From positions 186,001 through 250,000 of the forward strand of contig CAVYTS010000012.1 in the NCBI GenBank assembly GCA_963771305.1: a stretch of 64,000 nt of DNA, read 5' to 3'. This DNA comes from CAJCIT01 sp963771305 (GTDB lineage: Bacteria; Acidobacteriota; Terriglobia; Bryobacterales; Bryobacteraceae). Under the pieces are notes generated by a model. It searched no databases and was not told the origin of the DNA. It saw only the letters and a list, made by a program, of their open reading frames with translations. The translations under genes and the position numbers were made by a program. Shown here piece by piece: positions 55,101 through 61,958 of this stretch. The number at the start of each line of letters is the position of its first letter. Position 1 is the stretch's first letter.

Positions 55101-55370
55101 CGCCCTGATCTCCTCCGAGACTTGCCACCAGAAGGTCGTCCAAAACGGCTTCCCCTCGACGTCAGAAAGCTTAATCCCGACAGCGTCGAGCGCGATCTGA
55201 TTGATTTCGAGCACAGTGCCTTGTGCATCCAGAAGGCCGACAAATTGCACCATGGAATCGAGCGTGATTCGCGCAAGCTTTTGCCGATACTGCTCGCGTG
55301 TATCGCCGGATGATAGCTCGGTGCCTTGCACGTTGAGGGGCTGGTGCATTCCGGGCGAAAAGGCGCTCAT
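52116..55370 (-). CDS. Soluble hybrid histidine kinase: PAS-HK-receiver-PAS-PAS-HK
   Basis: 1084 residues with no membrane helix. Order: PAS (about 40-150), HisKA with H180 (FFANISHEFRTPL), HATPase (N box LNLISNAFKF, G1 DTGTGI, G2 GSGIGLAL), receiver with D510 (LILTDVMMPGVDG) and K562 (DDYLIKPFSA), PAS (about 595-715), PAS (about 720-835), HisKA with H866 (YSASHDLQEPLR), and a second HATPase (NLIGNAIRYR, DNGIGI, GTGMGLAI). Two complete kinase cores and one receiver on one chain allow phosphate to pass internally, and no output domain is present. The second core is of the phytochrome/BphP-like type. ATG 55370 is accepted because the first PAS follows. No partner regulator is adjacent. Confidence 0.93.
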   Translation of the reverse strand: MSAFSPGMHQPLNVQGTELSSGDTREQYRQKLARITLDSMVQFVGLLDAQGTVLEINQIALDAVGIKLSDVEGKPFWTTFWWQVSEEIRATLKESIRRASQGEFVRWDTEIYGRAGGKETIIIDASLRPVVDELGNVVFITAEGRDITEKKAHEREIARQRAELAELDELKTRFFANISHEFRTPLTLMMGPLEDALAQSEGLSAPNREQLGMAHRNSLRLLKLVNTLLDFSRIEAGRIRASYEPVDLSALTADLASVFRSAVERAEMKLLVDCVPLSQQVYVDREMWEKIVLNLISNAFKFTFEGEIEVSLREVVGEAQLIVRDTGTGIAAEEIPRLFDRFHRVKGARGRSSEGSGIGLALVQELVKLHGGSVRVESEVDRGSSFIVSVPLGKSHLPADRIEAERASASTGLRSNAYVEEILRWLPDDRRTGPSSDPSDVPPPEDILRGSPRAEGAKTQRILLADDNADMRDYVRRTLLQCGYEVEAVADGLAALSAARADNPDLILTDVMMPGVDGFGLLRELRADAKLQYVPIVLLSARAGEEARIEGMQAGADDYLIKPFSARELLARVESHLKMARFRYEAAEAVRLRTSQFETLLNHAPLGVYLVDSDFHIREVNPVAVPVFGEIPGGVLGRKLDEIIHILWQPEYADEVIAIFRHTLETGEPYVTPERTEYRIDRGITECYEWRLNRIVLPDGQFGVVCYFQDITDRRRAEQNANLLASIVESSEDAIVSKNLDGIIMSWNRGAERLFGYAAAEAVGQSIAIIIPPDRLEEEPRILERLRRGERVEHFETIRMRKDGSHLNVSLTISPVKAADGRVVGASKVARDVTERVHYQEALQDANLALQRANADLQQFAYSASHDLQEPLRMVAIYGELLQEEFGGKLGPAGDKYIGYTVQGAVRMENLLKDLRAYTQASTMGNDPTDDIDAGEILKKTLLNLEVAIKDSGASISSTALPRVRLFEFQLEQVFQNLIGNAIRYRSIAPPQIHIAAERLGDEWQFSVQDNGIGIAPQFKEQVFGIFKRLHSAAKYSGTGMGLAICQRVIERAGGHIWVESEQGKGSTFYFTIPRGKPRGEGLS

Positions 55371-55420
55371 GATACAGATCGGTCGGCATCCGTTTGCCGA
55401 CGGTCATGTCTCGACAGACA

Positions 55421-55456
55421 TCCACTTGCTGATGCGCGCGGTTCTGTGCCGAAGTC
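55421..55456. repeat. Module B dispersed repeat
   Basis: TCCACTTGCTGATGCGCGCG then GTTCTGTGCCGAAGTC. It matches the copies at 35008, 38191 and 39884. It is in the 275-base gap upstream of the hybrid kinase, where no gene is seen. Confidence 0.65.
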
Positions 55457-55645
55457 TTGCGGATTGGTTAAGTCTGGCATCTCTACGGTGGCGCGAGACC
55501 GATGATGATAAGCAGGACGTCGCGACCAGGAGAAAACTCAACTTTACCCCGATTGTACTGCGTGGCACAAAGCGGGGAGTACTGGGGCCAATACGAGGAA
55601 GGAAGGCAAGTTTTCTAGCGCTCGTCTGATAAGTTCCTCTCAGGA

Positions 55646-56008
55646 TTAGCCCGTCACCCAACAGACAGTGAGTCCGATGAGGGCCGTCGCGACGCTGACG
55701 AAGATGTCCAATGCCGACAGATCGGGCTTTGGCAGCAGGTGCAGCGCAGAGGAATCCCGCCGTAGCCGGTTGGCACTTTGCAAATATCGCACAAGGAGCA
55801 GGAAGCCTGCGAACGAAGCTATAGCCAACACCACGGCGCTGATGGGCGCCCAATGAAGATGATCGAGTAGGCTGTCCCAAGGCGAGGTCCAGGCCGCTGA
55901 CTCATCGATGGCATTGGTGATGGTCCGGACCTCGATTGATAGCATCCGGCCGGCGGATTCAATCAGACGATCGGCCAGAACAAACAACAGTTGAAGACCG
56001 TGGAACAT
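55646..56008 (-). CDS. Hypothetical small membrane protein
   Basis: 120 residues from ATG 56008. Two clear membrane helices (APISAVVLAIASFAGFLLLV and LDIFVSVATALIGLTVCWV) flank a basic loop (QSANRLRRDSSALHLLPKPD), and an amphipathic N-terminal region (GLQLLFVLADRLIESAGRML) comes first. I recognise no family. It lies 105 bases downstream of pspA on the same strand, so it could belong to that membrane-stress operon. Confidence 0.6.
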   Translation of the reverse strand: MFHGLQLLFVLADRLIESAGRMLSIEVRTITNAIDESAAWTSPWDSLLDHLHWAPISAVVLAIASFAGFLLLVRYLQSANRLRRDSSALHLLPKPDLSALDIFVSVATALIGLTVCWVTG

Positions 56009-56113
56009 AAATAGACTTCGCCGACAGCGCCAGCAGGACAGTCGGGCAAGCGACGATCGTCAGGGCCGGGCGCGCAAGGCCCGCCTCCCCGTTGCGTCGC
56101 TTGACCTGAGCGG

Positions 56114-56764
56114 TCAGCCTCGTTTCGATTTGAGCTCAGTGAGGAGCTGTTCGACTTTATCGGCGCGGTCGAGTGCAGCGAGCCGCTTCTCCGCGTTGTC
56201 CTCAAGGAGCGTTGCATAGCCGAGACCCATGGCCTCACTTTCGCCTACCTTCTCGCGCATGCGGTCGAAGGTTGCGTCGTTCTTCATGTCCTGGCTGACG
56301 GCTACGCCGGAGCGCTCCAATACCCTGGCCCGCCGGTGCTGGGCGATCAGAAGTTCGCTCTTGGCTTTGGTCTCCGCCATTTTCTGCTCCAGCTTATTCA
56401 ATGCATCGCGCATAACGCTGACCTGGTGTGATTGATCCTCAATCTGCTGCGAGAAATTGTGAGCCGCCGATTCGTGGGTCAAGGATCGCTCGAGCGCTAC
56501 GCGCGCCAAATCCTCCTCCCCCTTTTCGATCGCCAGCTCTGCTTTTCGAACCCAATCCTTCTGGCGGTCGAGGTTTTCCTTTTGTTTGTTTTCGAGCAGA
56601 TGCTGGTCCGCAATGGCGATAGCCACCTGGGTTTTCACCTGCATGAACTGATTTTGCATATCGAGGAGAAGTTGTTTGAGCAGCTTCTCGGGGTTTTCGG
56701 CCTTATCGACCAGGTCGTTGACGTTTGCCTTCATCAACGTTGCCACTCTTTCCAGTAGTGCCAT
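56114..56764 (-). CDS. pspA: PspA/IM30-family membrane-stress protein
   Basis: 216 residues, almost entirely coiled coil (MALLERVATLMKANVNDLVD, ENPEKLLKQLLLDMQNQFMQ, then long heptads to DKVEQLLTELKSKRG). Length and start match PspA/Vipp1, which form ESCRT-III-like rings and rods on the cytoplasmic face of damaged membranes. An excellent AAAAGGAGC Shine-Dalgarno precedes the ATG. The N-terminal amphipathic helix is present. It lies downstream of flotillin, NfeD-like and XRE genes; this grouping of PspA with SPFH/NfeD proteins is known in several phyla, so membrane-integrity maintenance is a well-supported role. No PspF-type activator is seen here. Confidence 0.93.
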   Translation of the reverse strand: MALLERVATLMKANVNDLVDKAENPEKLLKQLLLDMQNQFMQVKTQVAIAIADQHLLENKQKENLDRQKDWVRKAELAIEKGEEDLARVALERSLTHESAAHNFSQQIEDQSHQVSVMRDALNKLEQKMAETKAKSELLIAQHRRARVLERSGVAVSQDMKNDATFDRMREKVGESEAMGLGYATLLEDNAEKRLAALDRADKVEQLLTELKSKRG

Positions 56765-56854
56765 ATATTTGCTCCTTTTGCCTTATGTCTTCTGTCTGCC
56801 TTCGACTTGAACCGGCGGCCGAGCCGAGTTCAGCTCCGGCCGCCGCCGTCCAAT

Positions 56855-58282
56855 TTATTGGGGATCTGTTTTGCCATTCTTGGCGGAAGGCGATTCTCCA
56901 ATCGTGCGAACCTTGCCTAACAGCTCCGACATCTTCATGCCGGATAATGTCTCAAAGAGGGCCGGGATCTGCGCTGCCATTTGCGCCATGTCGCCGGTGA
57001 TCTTGTGCATCCCGGCAGTGTGCCCGTCGCCGGTGGAAACGATGGTGATCTTGTCGATGTTGGCGAGCGGCGATGCGAGAGCGCGGACGATTTCGGGCAT
57101 GCCGGTGATGAGCTTGTCGACCACGGCTGCCTGGTTCCATTCCTGGTAGGCTTCCGCCTTCACATTCATGGCCTTCGCCTCGGCCTCACCTTTACGCAAG
57201 ATGATGTCGGCGTCGGCTTCACCTTGAGCACGCGTGGCGGCAGCGGCGCCTTCGGCCTCGATCATGGATTTGCTGCGGGCGGCTTCGGCGAGCGTCTCAA
57301 TCCGTCTACGCTCGATTTCCGCACCTTTCAATACGGTCGCGATGAGTTCTTTTTCATGGCGCAGGATTTCGGCTTCCTGAACTTTGATTTCCTGCTCCTT
57401 CTCGACCTGGCGGATCTTGACGGCCTCGGCCACGACCTGCTGCTGCATGATGTTGGTCTGAATGTCGTAAGCCTTGTCAGCCTGGGCTTGTTGACGCTTG
57501 GTGGTCTCGTTGTATTGCGCCTTCTTGATCTCGAGATCGCGCTGCGCTTCGGCCTGCTTTGCGAGCGACAGCGTTTCGGCAAGCACTCGTTCCTGGTCGG
57601 CCTGGGCCTTGGCGACGGCCGAGGCGCGTAGGGACTCGGCGCGCTTGATAGCGGTATCGCGCTCAGCCTCGGCGGTGGCCACATCCGCATCGCGCTTAAT
57701 CCGCGCCACGTCCGGCCGGCCCATGTTGCTGATGTAGTCGTTCTTGTCACGAACTTCCTTGATGGTGAAGGAAATGACTTCGAGCCCCATCTTCGTCATG
57801 TCGGCCGCACAGGTGGCACGCATGCGGTCGCCCACCATCTCGGGCTCCTTTACGATCTGCTCGACGGACAGCTGGCCGATGATGCCCCGCAGGTGGCCTT
57901 CCATGACGAGACGGATCAGGCCTTCCCGCTCCGCATCACTCTTAGTGAGGAATTGTTCGGCGGCAGTCTGGATGGATTCCGGATCGCTCTTTACTTTGAT
58001 CTGAGCGACTGCTTCCACCGTGACGGCTACGCCCTGCTTGGTATAGAGATCCTGTTGCGGCGCCACATCGAAGGACATCAACTGCAATGAAAGCTGGCGG
58101 AAACTTTCGAACATGGGAAGAATCAAGGTGCCTTGACCCTTCACGATGCGCGTTCCACGCCAGCCATAAACAATCAAGGCTTCATGAGGCCCCGCCTTTC
58201 TAATGAGGTTAGCGATCACCCCCAATAACGCAACCAGGGCTATCAGCCCCAGCCCTACAAAGATCCAAATCTCGCGCGACAT
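56855..58282 (-). CDS. floT: Flotillin-like SPFH-domain membrane protein
   Basis: 475 residues from ATG 58282 (AAGGAGAA upstream). One N-terminal helix (IWIFVGLGLIALVALLGVIA) anchors an SPFH/band-7 domain (about 30-230; ALIVYGWRGTRIVKGQGTLI, VEAVAQIKVKSD, MGLEVISFTIKEVRDKNDYI) followed by a long alanine/glutamate-rich coiled coil with flotillin EA-type repeats (about 230-400) and a short C-terminal region. Bacterial FloT/YuaG organises fluid membrane microdomains and works with an NfeD protein, here the adjacent upstream gene. Length is slightly below B. subtilis FloT. The gene precedes pspA by 90 bases. Confidence 0.93.
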   Translation of the reverse strand: MSREIWIFVGLGLIALVALLGVIANLIRKAGPHEALIVYGWRGTRIVKGQGTLILPMFESFRQLSLQLMSFDVAPQQDLYTKQGVAVTVEAVAQIKVKSDPESIQTAAEQFLTKSDAEREGLIRLVMEGHLRGIIGQLSVEQIVKEPEMVGDRMRATCAADMTKMGLEVISFTIKEVRDKNDYISNMGRPDVARIKRDADVATAEAERDTAIKRAESLRASAVAKAQADQERVLAETLSLAKQAEAQRDLEIKKAQYNETTKRQQAQADKAYDIQTNIMQQQVVAEAVKIRQVEKEQEIKVQEAEILRHEKELIATVLKGAEIERRRIETLAEAARSKSMIEAEGAAAATRAQGEADADIILRKGEAEAKAMNVKAEAYQEWNQAAVVDKLITGMPEIVRALASPLANIDKITIVSTGDGHTAGMHKITGDMAQMAAQIPALFETLSGMKMSELLGKVRTIGESPSAKNGKTDPQ

Positions 58283-58360
58283 AAACTTTCTGTTCTCCTT
58301 GGGAAGGTCTGATAGAACTTGCAGCGTTGCGCCCTTCCCGTGCCAGCAACTGCGGCAAAT

Positions 58361-58384
58361 CACAGCCGAAAGGCTGTGCCACCA
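58361..58384. repeat. Short palindromic intergenic repeat
   Basis: CACAGCC-GAAA-GGCTGTG then CCACCA. Related to the repeats at 26631-26668. It sits between the NfeD-like and flotillin genes. Confidence 0.6.
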
Positions 58385-58392
58385 CCAAATCC

Positions 58393-59082
58393 CTACGACT
58401 GAGCCGTCGACTGGTTCGACTGACCACTGTGCTCCGCCATGTCCTCCCAGGTCCGAACATACGCAATGCCCTGCTCAAAACGGGTGACGATCACTTCTAC
58501 ACCGCATGCCAGTTCGAGTCCGTTCTCGCTGCGCACAGGCGCGGCGTGCTTTCCGCCGTCACGGGTGAAGATCATCTCGCCAGTCCCACCCGGACGGACT
58601 AGGGCAGCAATCTGTCCAAGAACTCCCACCATTTCGTAATCCGCTGGATCCATGGGCCGCTCTTTGCTCTGCAGATAAAACATGAGATAGGCGATCAGGG
58701 ATGCACCCGCCAAGCCCGTAGCGATTGACAGCAAGATGACCAGCCAAAACGCCAGAAACGCATGGCGAGTCAGCAAATAGCCCGCTCCGCCGAACCAGGC
58801 GAGGAAGATCGCTATGGCGCTGGGATTCAGAAGGCCGGACAAGATTCCGGCCGCAGCATCGTTTGAACTACTCGCCGCGGACGTTTTCGAAACCGAGCCA
58901 ATCTTGACCGCGGCGCCGGCGTGGCCAGCGCCGCCAATGTGTCCCGCGGCGTGAGGACCCACATGAAGCCCGTGAATACCGAACTTCGGCAGATGGATAT
59001 GAAGGCCTCCCAACAAAAGCGACACCATGCTCCAGGCGAATCCGACTGCGAAACAGATGAGAAAGAAATCCTGCCAGGTCAT
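58393..59082 (-). CDS. NfeD-like membrane protein, flotillin partner
   Basis: 229 residues. Helices at about 5-28 (FFLICFAVGFAWSMVSLLLG) and three further ones around 85-140 (SAIAIFLAWFGGAGYLL, FLAFWLVILLSIATGL, SLIAYLMFYLQ). The C-terminal ~80 residues form an OB-like domain (MVGVLGQIAALVRPGGTGEM, RSENGLELACGVEVIVTRFE), as in NfeD/YuaF. A histidine/glycine-rich loop (HIHLPKFGIHGLHVGPHAAG) after helix 1 is unusual and could bind metal. YuaF-type proteins accompany flotillin in B. subtilis (yuaF-floT). Its ATG is three bases after the XRE stop codon, so the regulator and this gene are co-translated. Confidence 0.85.
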   Translation of the reverse strand: MTWQDFFLICFAVGFAWSMVSLLLGGLHIHLPKFGIHGLHVGPHAAGHIGGAGHAGAAVKIGSVSKTSAASSSNDAAAGILSGLLNPSAIAIFLAWFGGAGYLLTRHAFLAFWLVILLSIATGLAGASLIAYLMFYLQSKERPMDPADYEMVGVLGQIAALVRPGGTGEMIFTRDGGKHAAPVRSENGLELACGVEVIVTRFEQGIAYVRTWEDMAEHSGQSNQSTAQS

Positions 59083-59085
59083 AAC

Positions 59086-59598
59086 TTAAGCCTCCCCATT
59101 CGGCGCCCGACCGGCGACACGTGGCTCGGCGCTGTCGGGCTGAAGCACCTGCCAGAGCCGCTCTGCCAGTTCCGGGTTCTCGAGAATTTGCCCCAGCAAG
59201 AGCACGCACTGACGCGAGTCCCGGTGCCGTGCAACGCTCAGCAGAGCGTCGGCCAGCTTCCCATCGCGACAGAAGCGTTCAGCTCCCTGAATGAGCCAAA
59301 GGTCGAGATGATCTTCACCCAACCGCGCGTCACTCACCAACTCCGTGTGGTAGCCCTCGGGGTCATCCACCAGGTAGCCGGGATGCACCTTGAAGAACTT
59401 CGCCAGCAGCAGGCGTGTGGTGTTGGTGAGATGCTTCCGATGCCCGCTCTCAATTTGCGAGAGGTATGGCTGGCTGATGGTACTGTCCATCTCGCGCTCA
59501 ATTGCCTGAACCAGCTCCTTCTGACTCATCTCGCGGTTAAGCCCGCGGAGTTGGCCTTCGACCACTCGCAGGTACCGAACTTTATCGGCGATGGTCAT
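59086..59598 (-). CDS. XRE-family helix-turn-helix regulator
   Basis: 170 residues from ATG 59598. The N-terminal half is an XRE/Cro-type domain (MSQKELVQAIEREMDSTISQ, PYLSQIESGHRKHLT; the SQPYLSQIE recognition helix is clear), and the remainder is a helical domain without a recognised family. The promoter lies immediately upstream with an ATTGC-rich repeat in the spacer, which suggests that the protein represses itself and the NfeD-flotillin-PspA genes below. There is no Shine-Dalgarno before the ATG, and the leader appears very short. Confidence 0.9.
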   Translation of the reverse strand: MTIADKVRYLRVVEGQLRGLNREMSQKELVQAIEREMDSTISQPYLSQIESGHRKHLTNTTRLLLAKFFKVHPGYLVDDPEGYHTELVSDARLGEDHLDLWLIQGAERFCRDGKLADALLSVARHRDSRQCVLLLGQILENPELAERLWQVLQPDSAEPRVAGRAPNGEA

Positions 59599-59616
59599 AT
59601 TGCAATCTGAAATTAC

Positions 59617-59645
59617 ATTATAGCAATTTGCAATTTGATATACAA
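59617..59645 (-). promoter_or_regulatory. Sigma-70-type promoter of the XRE-NfeD-flotillin-PspA operon
   Basis: On the minus strand TTGTAT (59645-59640), a 17-base spacer, and TATAAT (59622-59617). The spacer contains CAAATTGCAAATTGC, a direct repeat likely to be an operator, and a further ATTGCAAT lies before the start codon. The transcript would begin about 11 bases before the ATG. Confidence 0.75.
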
Positions 59646-59849
59646 GTGGAAAAAATGGAGAAGGGCGGCCAGCACATGAAGGGCGGCCAGCACATTGAGA
59701 TAAGTCCTGACGCCCGGAACCTAATTTGCTGAAGGCATGGATCGGGCTCGGGCATGGGTTTGTGGTCTGGCTCAAATCCTTGTAACCTAACAAGTTGCCG
59801 GAGCGCCTCATGGATTAGAGCAAGGCGGCATCCGGCTAGGTCTTCCGGA

Positions 59850-60425
59850 ATGCTTGTCGAGCCAGAGCTGATTGAAAAAGCGCGAAAAGGCGATTCCGGC
59901 GCGTTCAATGCGGTTGTTACGGCCTACCGGAAACGGATTCTGGGGACGATCTCAAGACTGATTGGGCGTCCGGAAGACGTAGAAGACGTTGCGCAAGAAG
60001 TGTTTGTCCGGTTGTACTATTCGCTGGATCAGCTGCGGACGCCGGAGGTTTTCGAACCGTGGTTATACCGGTTGACGGTAAACGCCTGTTACGACTATTT
60101 GCGGCGTTTGAAGCGGCGTGGCGAGTCGAGGATGTCGGATCTGTCGGAGCAGCAAGTTCTGATGGCAGATTCGGCGGCCGGCAGCAAGCGGCAAGAAGAA
60201 GAGTCTGAGAAGGGCCGGATTCGCGAGTTTGTGGATGCGCTGTTTCAGCACGTGTCAGAGGAAGACCGGTTGCTTCTGACCCTAAAGGAAGTGGAAGGCC
60301 TATCGCTCAAGGAGTTGGAGCAAATTTACCGCGTGAACGAAAATGCGTTAAAGGTGCGGCTGTTCCGAGCCCGGCAGCGAGTCTTGAAGGCCTACAACAC
60401 TGCGAGCGCTGAGGGTAAACTGTAG
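59850..60425 (+). CDS. ECF-type RNA polymerase sigma factor (RpoE-like)
   Basis: 191 residues from ATG 59850. Region 2 (LIEKARKGDSGAFNAVVTAY, RPEDVEDVAQEVFVRLYYSL, PWLYRLTVNACYDYLRRLKR) and region 4 (FQHVSEEDRLLLTLKEVEGL, LKELEQIYRVNENALKVRLF) are complete, joined by an acidic linker. This is the ECF group normally controlled by a membrane anti-sigma factor, and the next gene fits. It directs RNA polymerase to envelope-stress promoters. The upstream start is chosen at the conserved LVEPEL motif; no strong Shine-Dalgarno is present. Confidence 0.93.
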   Translation: MLVEPELIEKARKGDSGAFNAVVTAYRKRILGTISRLIGRPEDVEDVAQEVFVRLYYSLDQLRTPEVFEPWLYRLTVNACYDYLRRLKRRGESRMSDLSEQQVLMADSAAGSKRQEEESEKGRIREFVDALFQHVSEEDRLLLTLKEVEGLSLKELEQIYRVNENALKVRLFRARQRVLKAYNTASAEGKL

Positions 60426-60506
60426 AATCTGCCGAATTACGGTAGAAGGTTTGTGCGCTCCTTGGATAACAGCCATTGAGAGTGCGAGAGAAAGTGAAGA
60501 ACTGAA

Positions 60507-60857
60507 GTGACAGAACCTGATCGTCAATTGAAGGAATTGTTTGAACGATACCGGGAGGCATGTCCGGACGTTGAACCCAGCGCGAACTTCATGCCGGCAA
60601 TCTGGAGTCGCATCGAAAAGCGGGGCAGCTTCCCGCTGGTTTTCGAGCGGCTGACGCGGATGTTTGTGGCCGGGGCGGCAGTGGCCTGTTTTCTTTTGAC
60701 CGTCTTGACGGCGCTGCCCGCACGTCCAGGCGAGGCAAGCGCGGTTCCCGCAACGTACGCGGACGCGCTGTACGCCGACAGTTCAGCGGAGAAAACGTAC
60801 TATACCGAAGCGGTGCGCTCCACGGATAACCTGGTCCCCGAAGATTATCGTCATTAA
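60507..60857 (+). CDS. Small single-pass membrane protein, probable anti-sigma factor
   Basis: 116 residues from GTG 60507. The N-terminal part (RQLKELFERYREACPDVEPS, FMPAIWSRIEKRG) is helical and cytoplasmic, a membrane helix (MFVAGAAVACFLLTVLTAL) follows, and a short outer segment ends in DNLVPEDYRH. There is no zinc-binding HxxxCxxC motif. The layout and its position between the sigma factor and the Spy-like gene make an anti-sigma factor the best guess, from context rather than from a recognised domain. Confidence 0.75.
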   Translation: MTEPDRQLKELFERYREACPDVEPSANFMPAIWSRIEKRGSFPLVFERLTRMFVAGAAVACFLLTVLTALPARPGEASAVPATYADALYADSSAEKTYYTEAVRSTDNLVPEDYRH

Positions 60858-60867
60858 GCCGAACGGT

Positions 60868-61296
60868 ATGCGTAACTCCAAGTTAATTGCCAGCCTCTCC
60901 GCGCTGCTTTTGTTCAGCTGCGGGATTGTCGTGGGGGTTGCCGGCTACCGGTATTACGACCACACCGTCATCGCGAAGAACGCTGACGATTGGCGCCTTC
61001 AATATATGGAGGAGATGCATTCACGGGCGAAGTTGTCCGACCGCCAGTTGCAGATGCTGAACGTGATTCTGGATCAGACCAAGCAGGATTACCGCGATAT
61101 GCGCGAGCGGCACAAGCCTGAAGTTCTGGAGATCAAACAGAACCAGATCGCGCGAGTAAAGTCGATACTAACGGCCGAACAGATTCCCGCTTATGAGAAG
61201 CTGGTCGCCGAACGAGAAGAGCGGCAGAAGGAACAGGACGATCGCGACCGGCAGGAAGAGCTAAAGCGCAAGCAGGCGATTGCGCCGAAAGACTAG
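60868..61296 (+). CDS. Spy/CpxP-like periplasmic protein (heavy-metal resistance type)
   Basis: 142 residues. A membrane anchor or uncleaved signal (LIASLSALLLFSCGIVVGVA) precedes a highly charged helical region with the LTxxQ-like element KLSDRQLQMLNVILDQTKQD and a second, ILTAEQIPAYEKLVAEREER, separated by a long helix. This is the arrangement of Spy/CpxP/CnrX-type periplasmic chaperones or metal sensors. It ends in a lysine-rich tail. It starts ten bases after the probable anti-sigma gene, giving a three-gene envelope-stress operon. Confidence 0.82.
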   Translation: MRNSKLIASLSALLLFSCGIVVGVAGYRYYDHTVIAKNADDWRLQYMEEMHSRAKLSDRQLQMLNVILDQTKQDYRDMRERHKPEVLEIKQNQIARVKSILTAEQIPAYEKLVAEREERQKEQDDRDRQEELKRKQAIAPKD

Positions 61297-61301
61297 CCGC
61301 A

Positions 61302-61340
61302 GCCGGACGTGGCGTCCGGCGCGGGCGAGGCGCCCGCCCC
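61302..61340. repeat. REP-like double hairpin, variant copy 4
   Basis: GCCGGACG-TGG-CGTCCGGC then GCGGGCG-AGG-CGCCCGC and CCCAC. The stem bases differ from copies 1-3 but the two-hairpin layout is kept. It follows the Spy-like stop at once and may help end that transcript. Confidence 0.65.
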
Positions 61341-61375
61341 ACTTTTCAGCCTAAGCTTTCCGAAACTGGAACTAG

Positions 61376-61405
61376 AAAAGGCATCCCAGAAACGGGATGC
61401 CTTTT
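61376..61405. terminator. Bidirectional rho-independent terminator
   Basis: A perfect 12-bp stem AAAAGGCATCCC/GGGATGCCTTTT with a 6-base loop, A-rich on one side and T-rich on the other. It lies between the convergent sigma operon and bL31 gene and can serve both. Confidence 0.9.
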
Positions 61406-61429
61406 CGTTATGACAACCTTCGGCCAGGC

Positions 61430-61693
61430 TTACTGAGCCTTGCGGGCTTCCTTGGCAACAGCGACAGCCTTTTTCTGTGCCTTGAGTTCTAGTGCCTTGG
61501 CAATCTTCTTCTGGAAACGGTCGACTCGCCCTTCAGTGTCGATGAGCTTTTGGCGGCCGGTAAAGAACGGGTGGCAACTCGAACAGATTTCAACGTGCAC
61601 GTCGCCCTTATGGGTGGAACGGGTGCGGAAACGCGAGCCACACGCACAGACTACGTTGACTTCGTCGTATACGGGGTGGATGCCGACTTTCAT
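61430..61693 (-). CDS. rpmE: Ribosomal protein bL31, zinc-binding (C+) form
   Basis: 87 residues from ATG 61693: MKVGIHPVYDEVNVVCACGS opens the family, with the zinc cysteines C16, C18, C37 and C40 (CAC and CSSC) all present, and the core HVEICSSCHPFFTGRQKLID. The C-terminal extension (KKIAKALELKAQKKAVAVAK) is lysine/alanine-rich and longer than in E. coli. bL31 bridges the 30S and 50S subunits, and C+ forms store zinc. A TACTAT -10-like box (61803-61808) lies 110 bases upstream, and further up is the small unit described at 61826-62081. Confidence 0.96.
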   Translation of the reverse strand: MKVGIHPVYDEVNVVCACGSRFRTRSTHKGDVHVEICSSCHPFFTGRQKLIDTEGRVDRFQKKIAKALELKAQKKAVAVAKEARKAQ

Positions 61694-61825
61694 GGGTAAC
61701 TTTGAGATCCTTTCAACTTCGGTGGGGTTGCACTTAATCGGCCGACTGGCAGGAGACGCTACGGTCAGCCCAGCGGTGCGCTGGCCTCGGAAGGGAACCC
61801 AAATAGTAGGGTAGCACAAAACGGA

Positions 61826-61862
61826 GAAAACCCCGTCTGGCGGGTGGCCTGGCGGGGTTTTC
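61826..61862 (-). terminator. Rho-independent terminator of the small transcript
   Basis: A 10-bp stem GAAAACCCCG/CGGGGTTTTC with a 17-base loop that can itself pair. On the minus strand it is followed by TCCGTTTTG. It stands between the short ORF at 61959-62015 and bL31, so it may end a separate small RNA or act as an attenuator for bL31. Confidence 0.75.
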
Positions 61863-61958
61863 AGGTAACGCTGGTTATCAGTTTCCCGCGACGGGGTGGC
61901 CGGTCCACAGGATCTTCGACCTCGTCACTGGCGTTGTCTGAGCGTAAGAGCGGCGACT

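Noticed and set aside
56041..56100. Possible fifth copy of the double-hairpin repeat
   Set aside because: GCCGGGCGCGCAAGGCCCGCC folds only weakly and lacks the first hairpin and the CACCCTAC tail.
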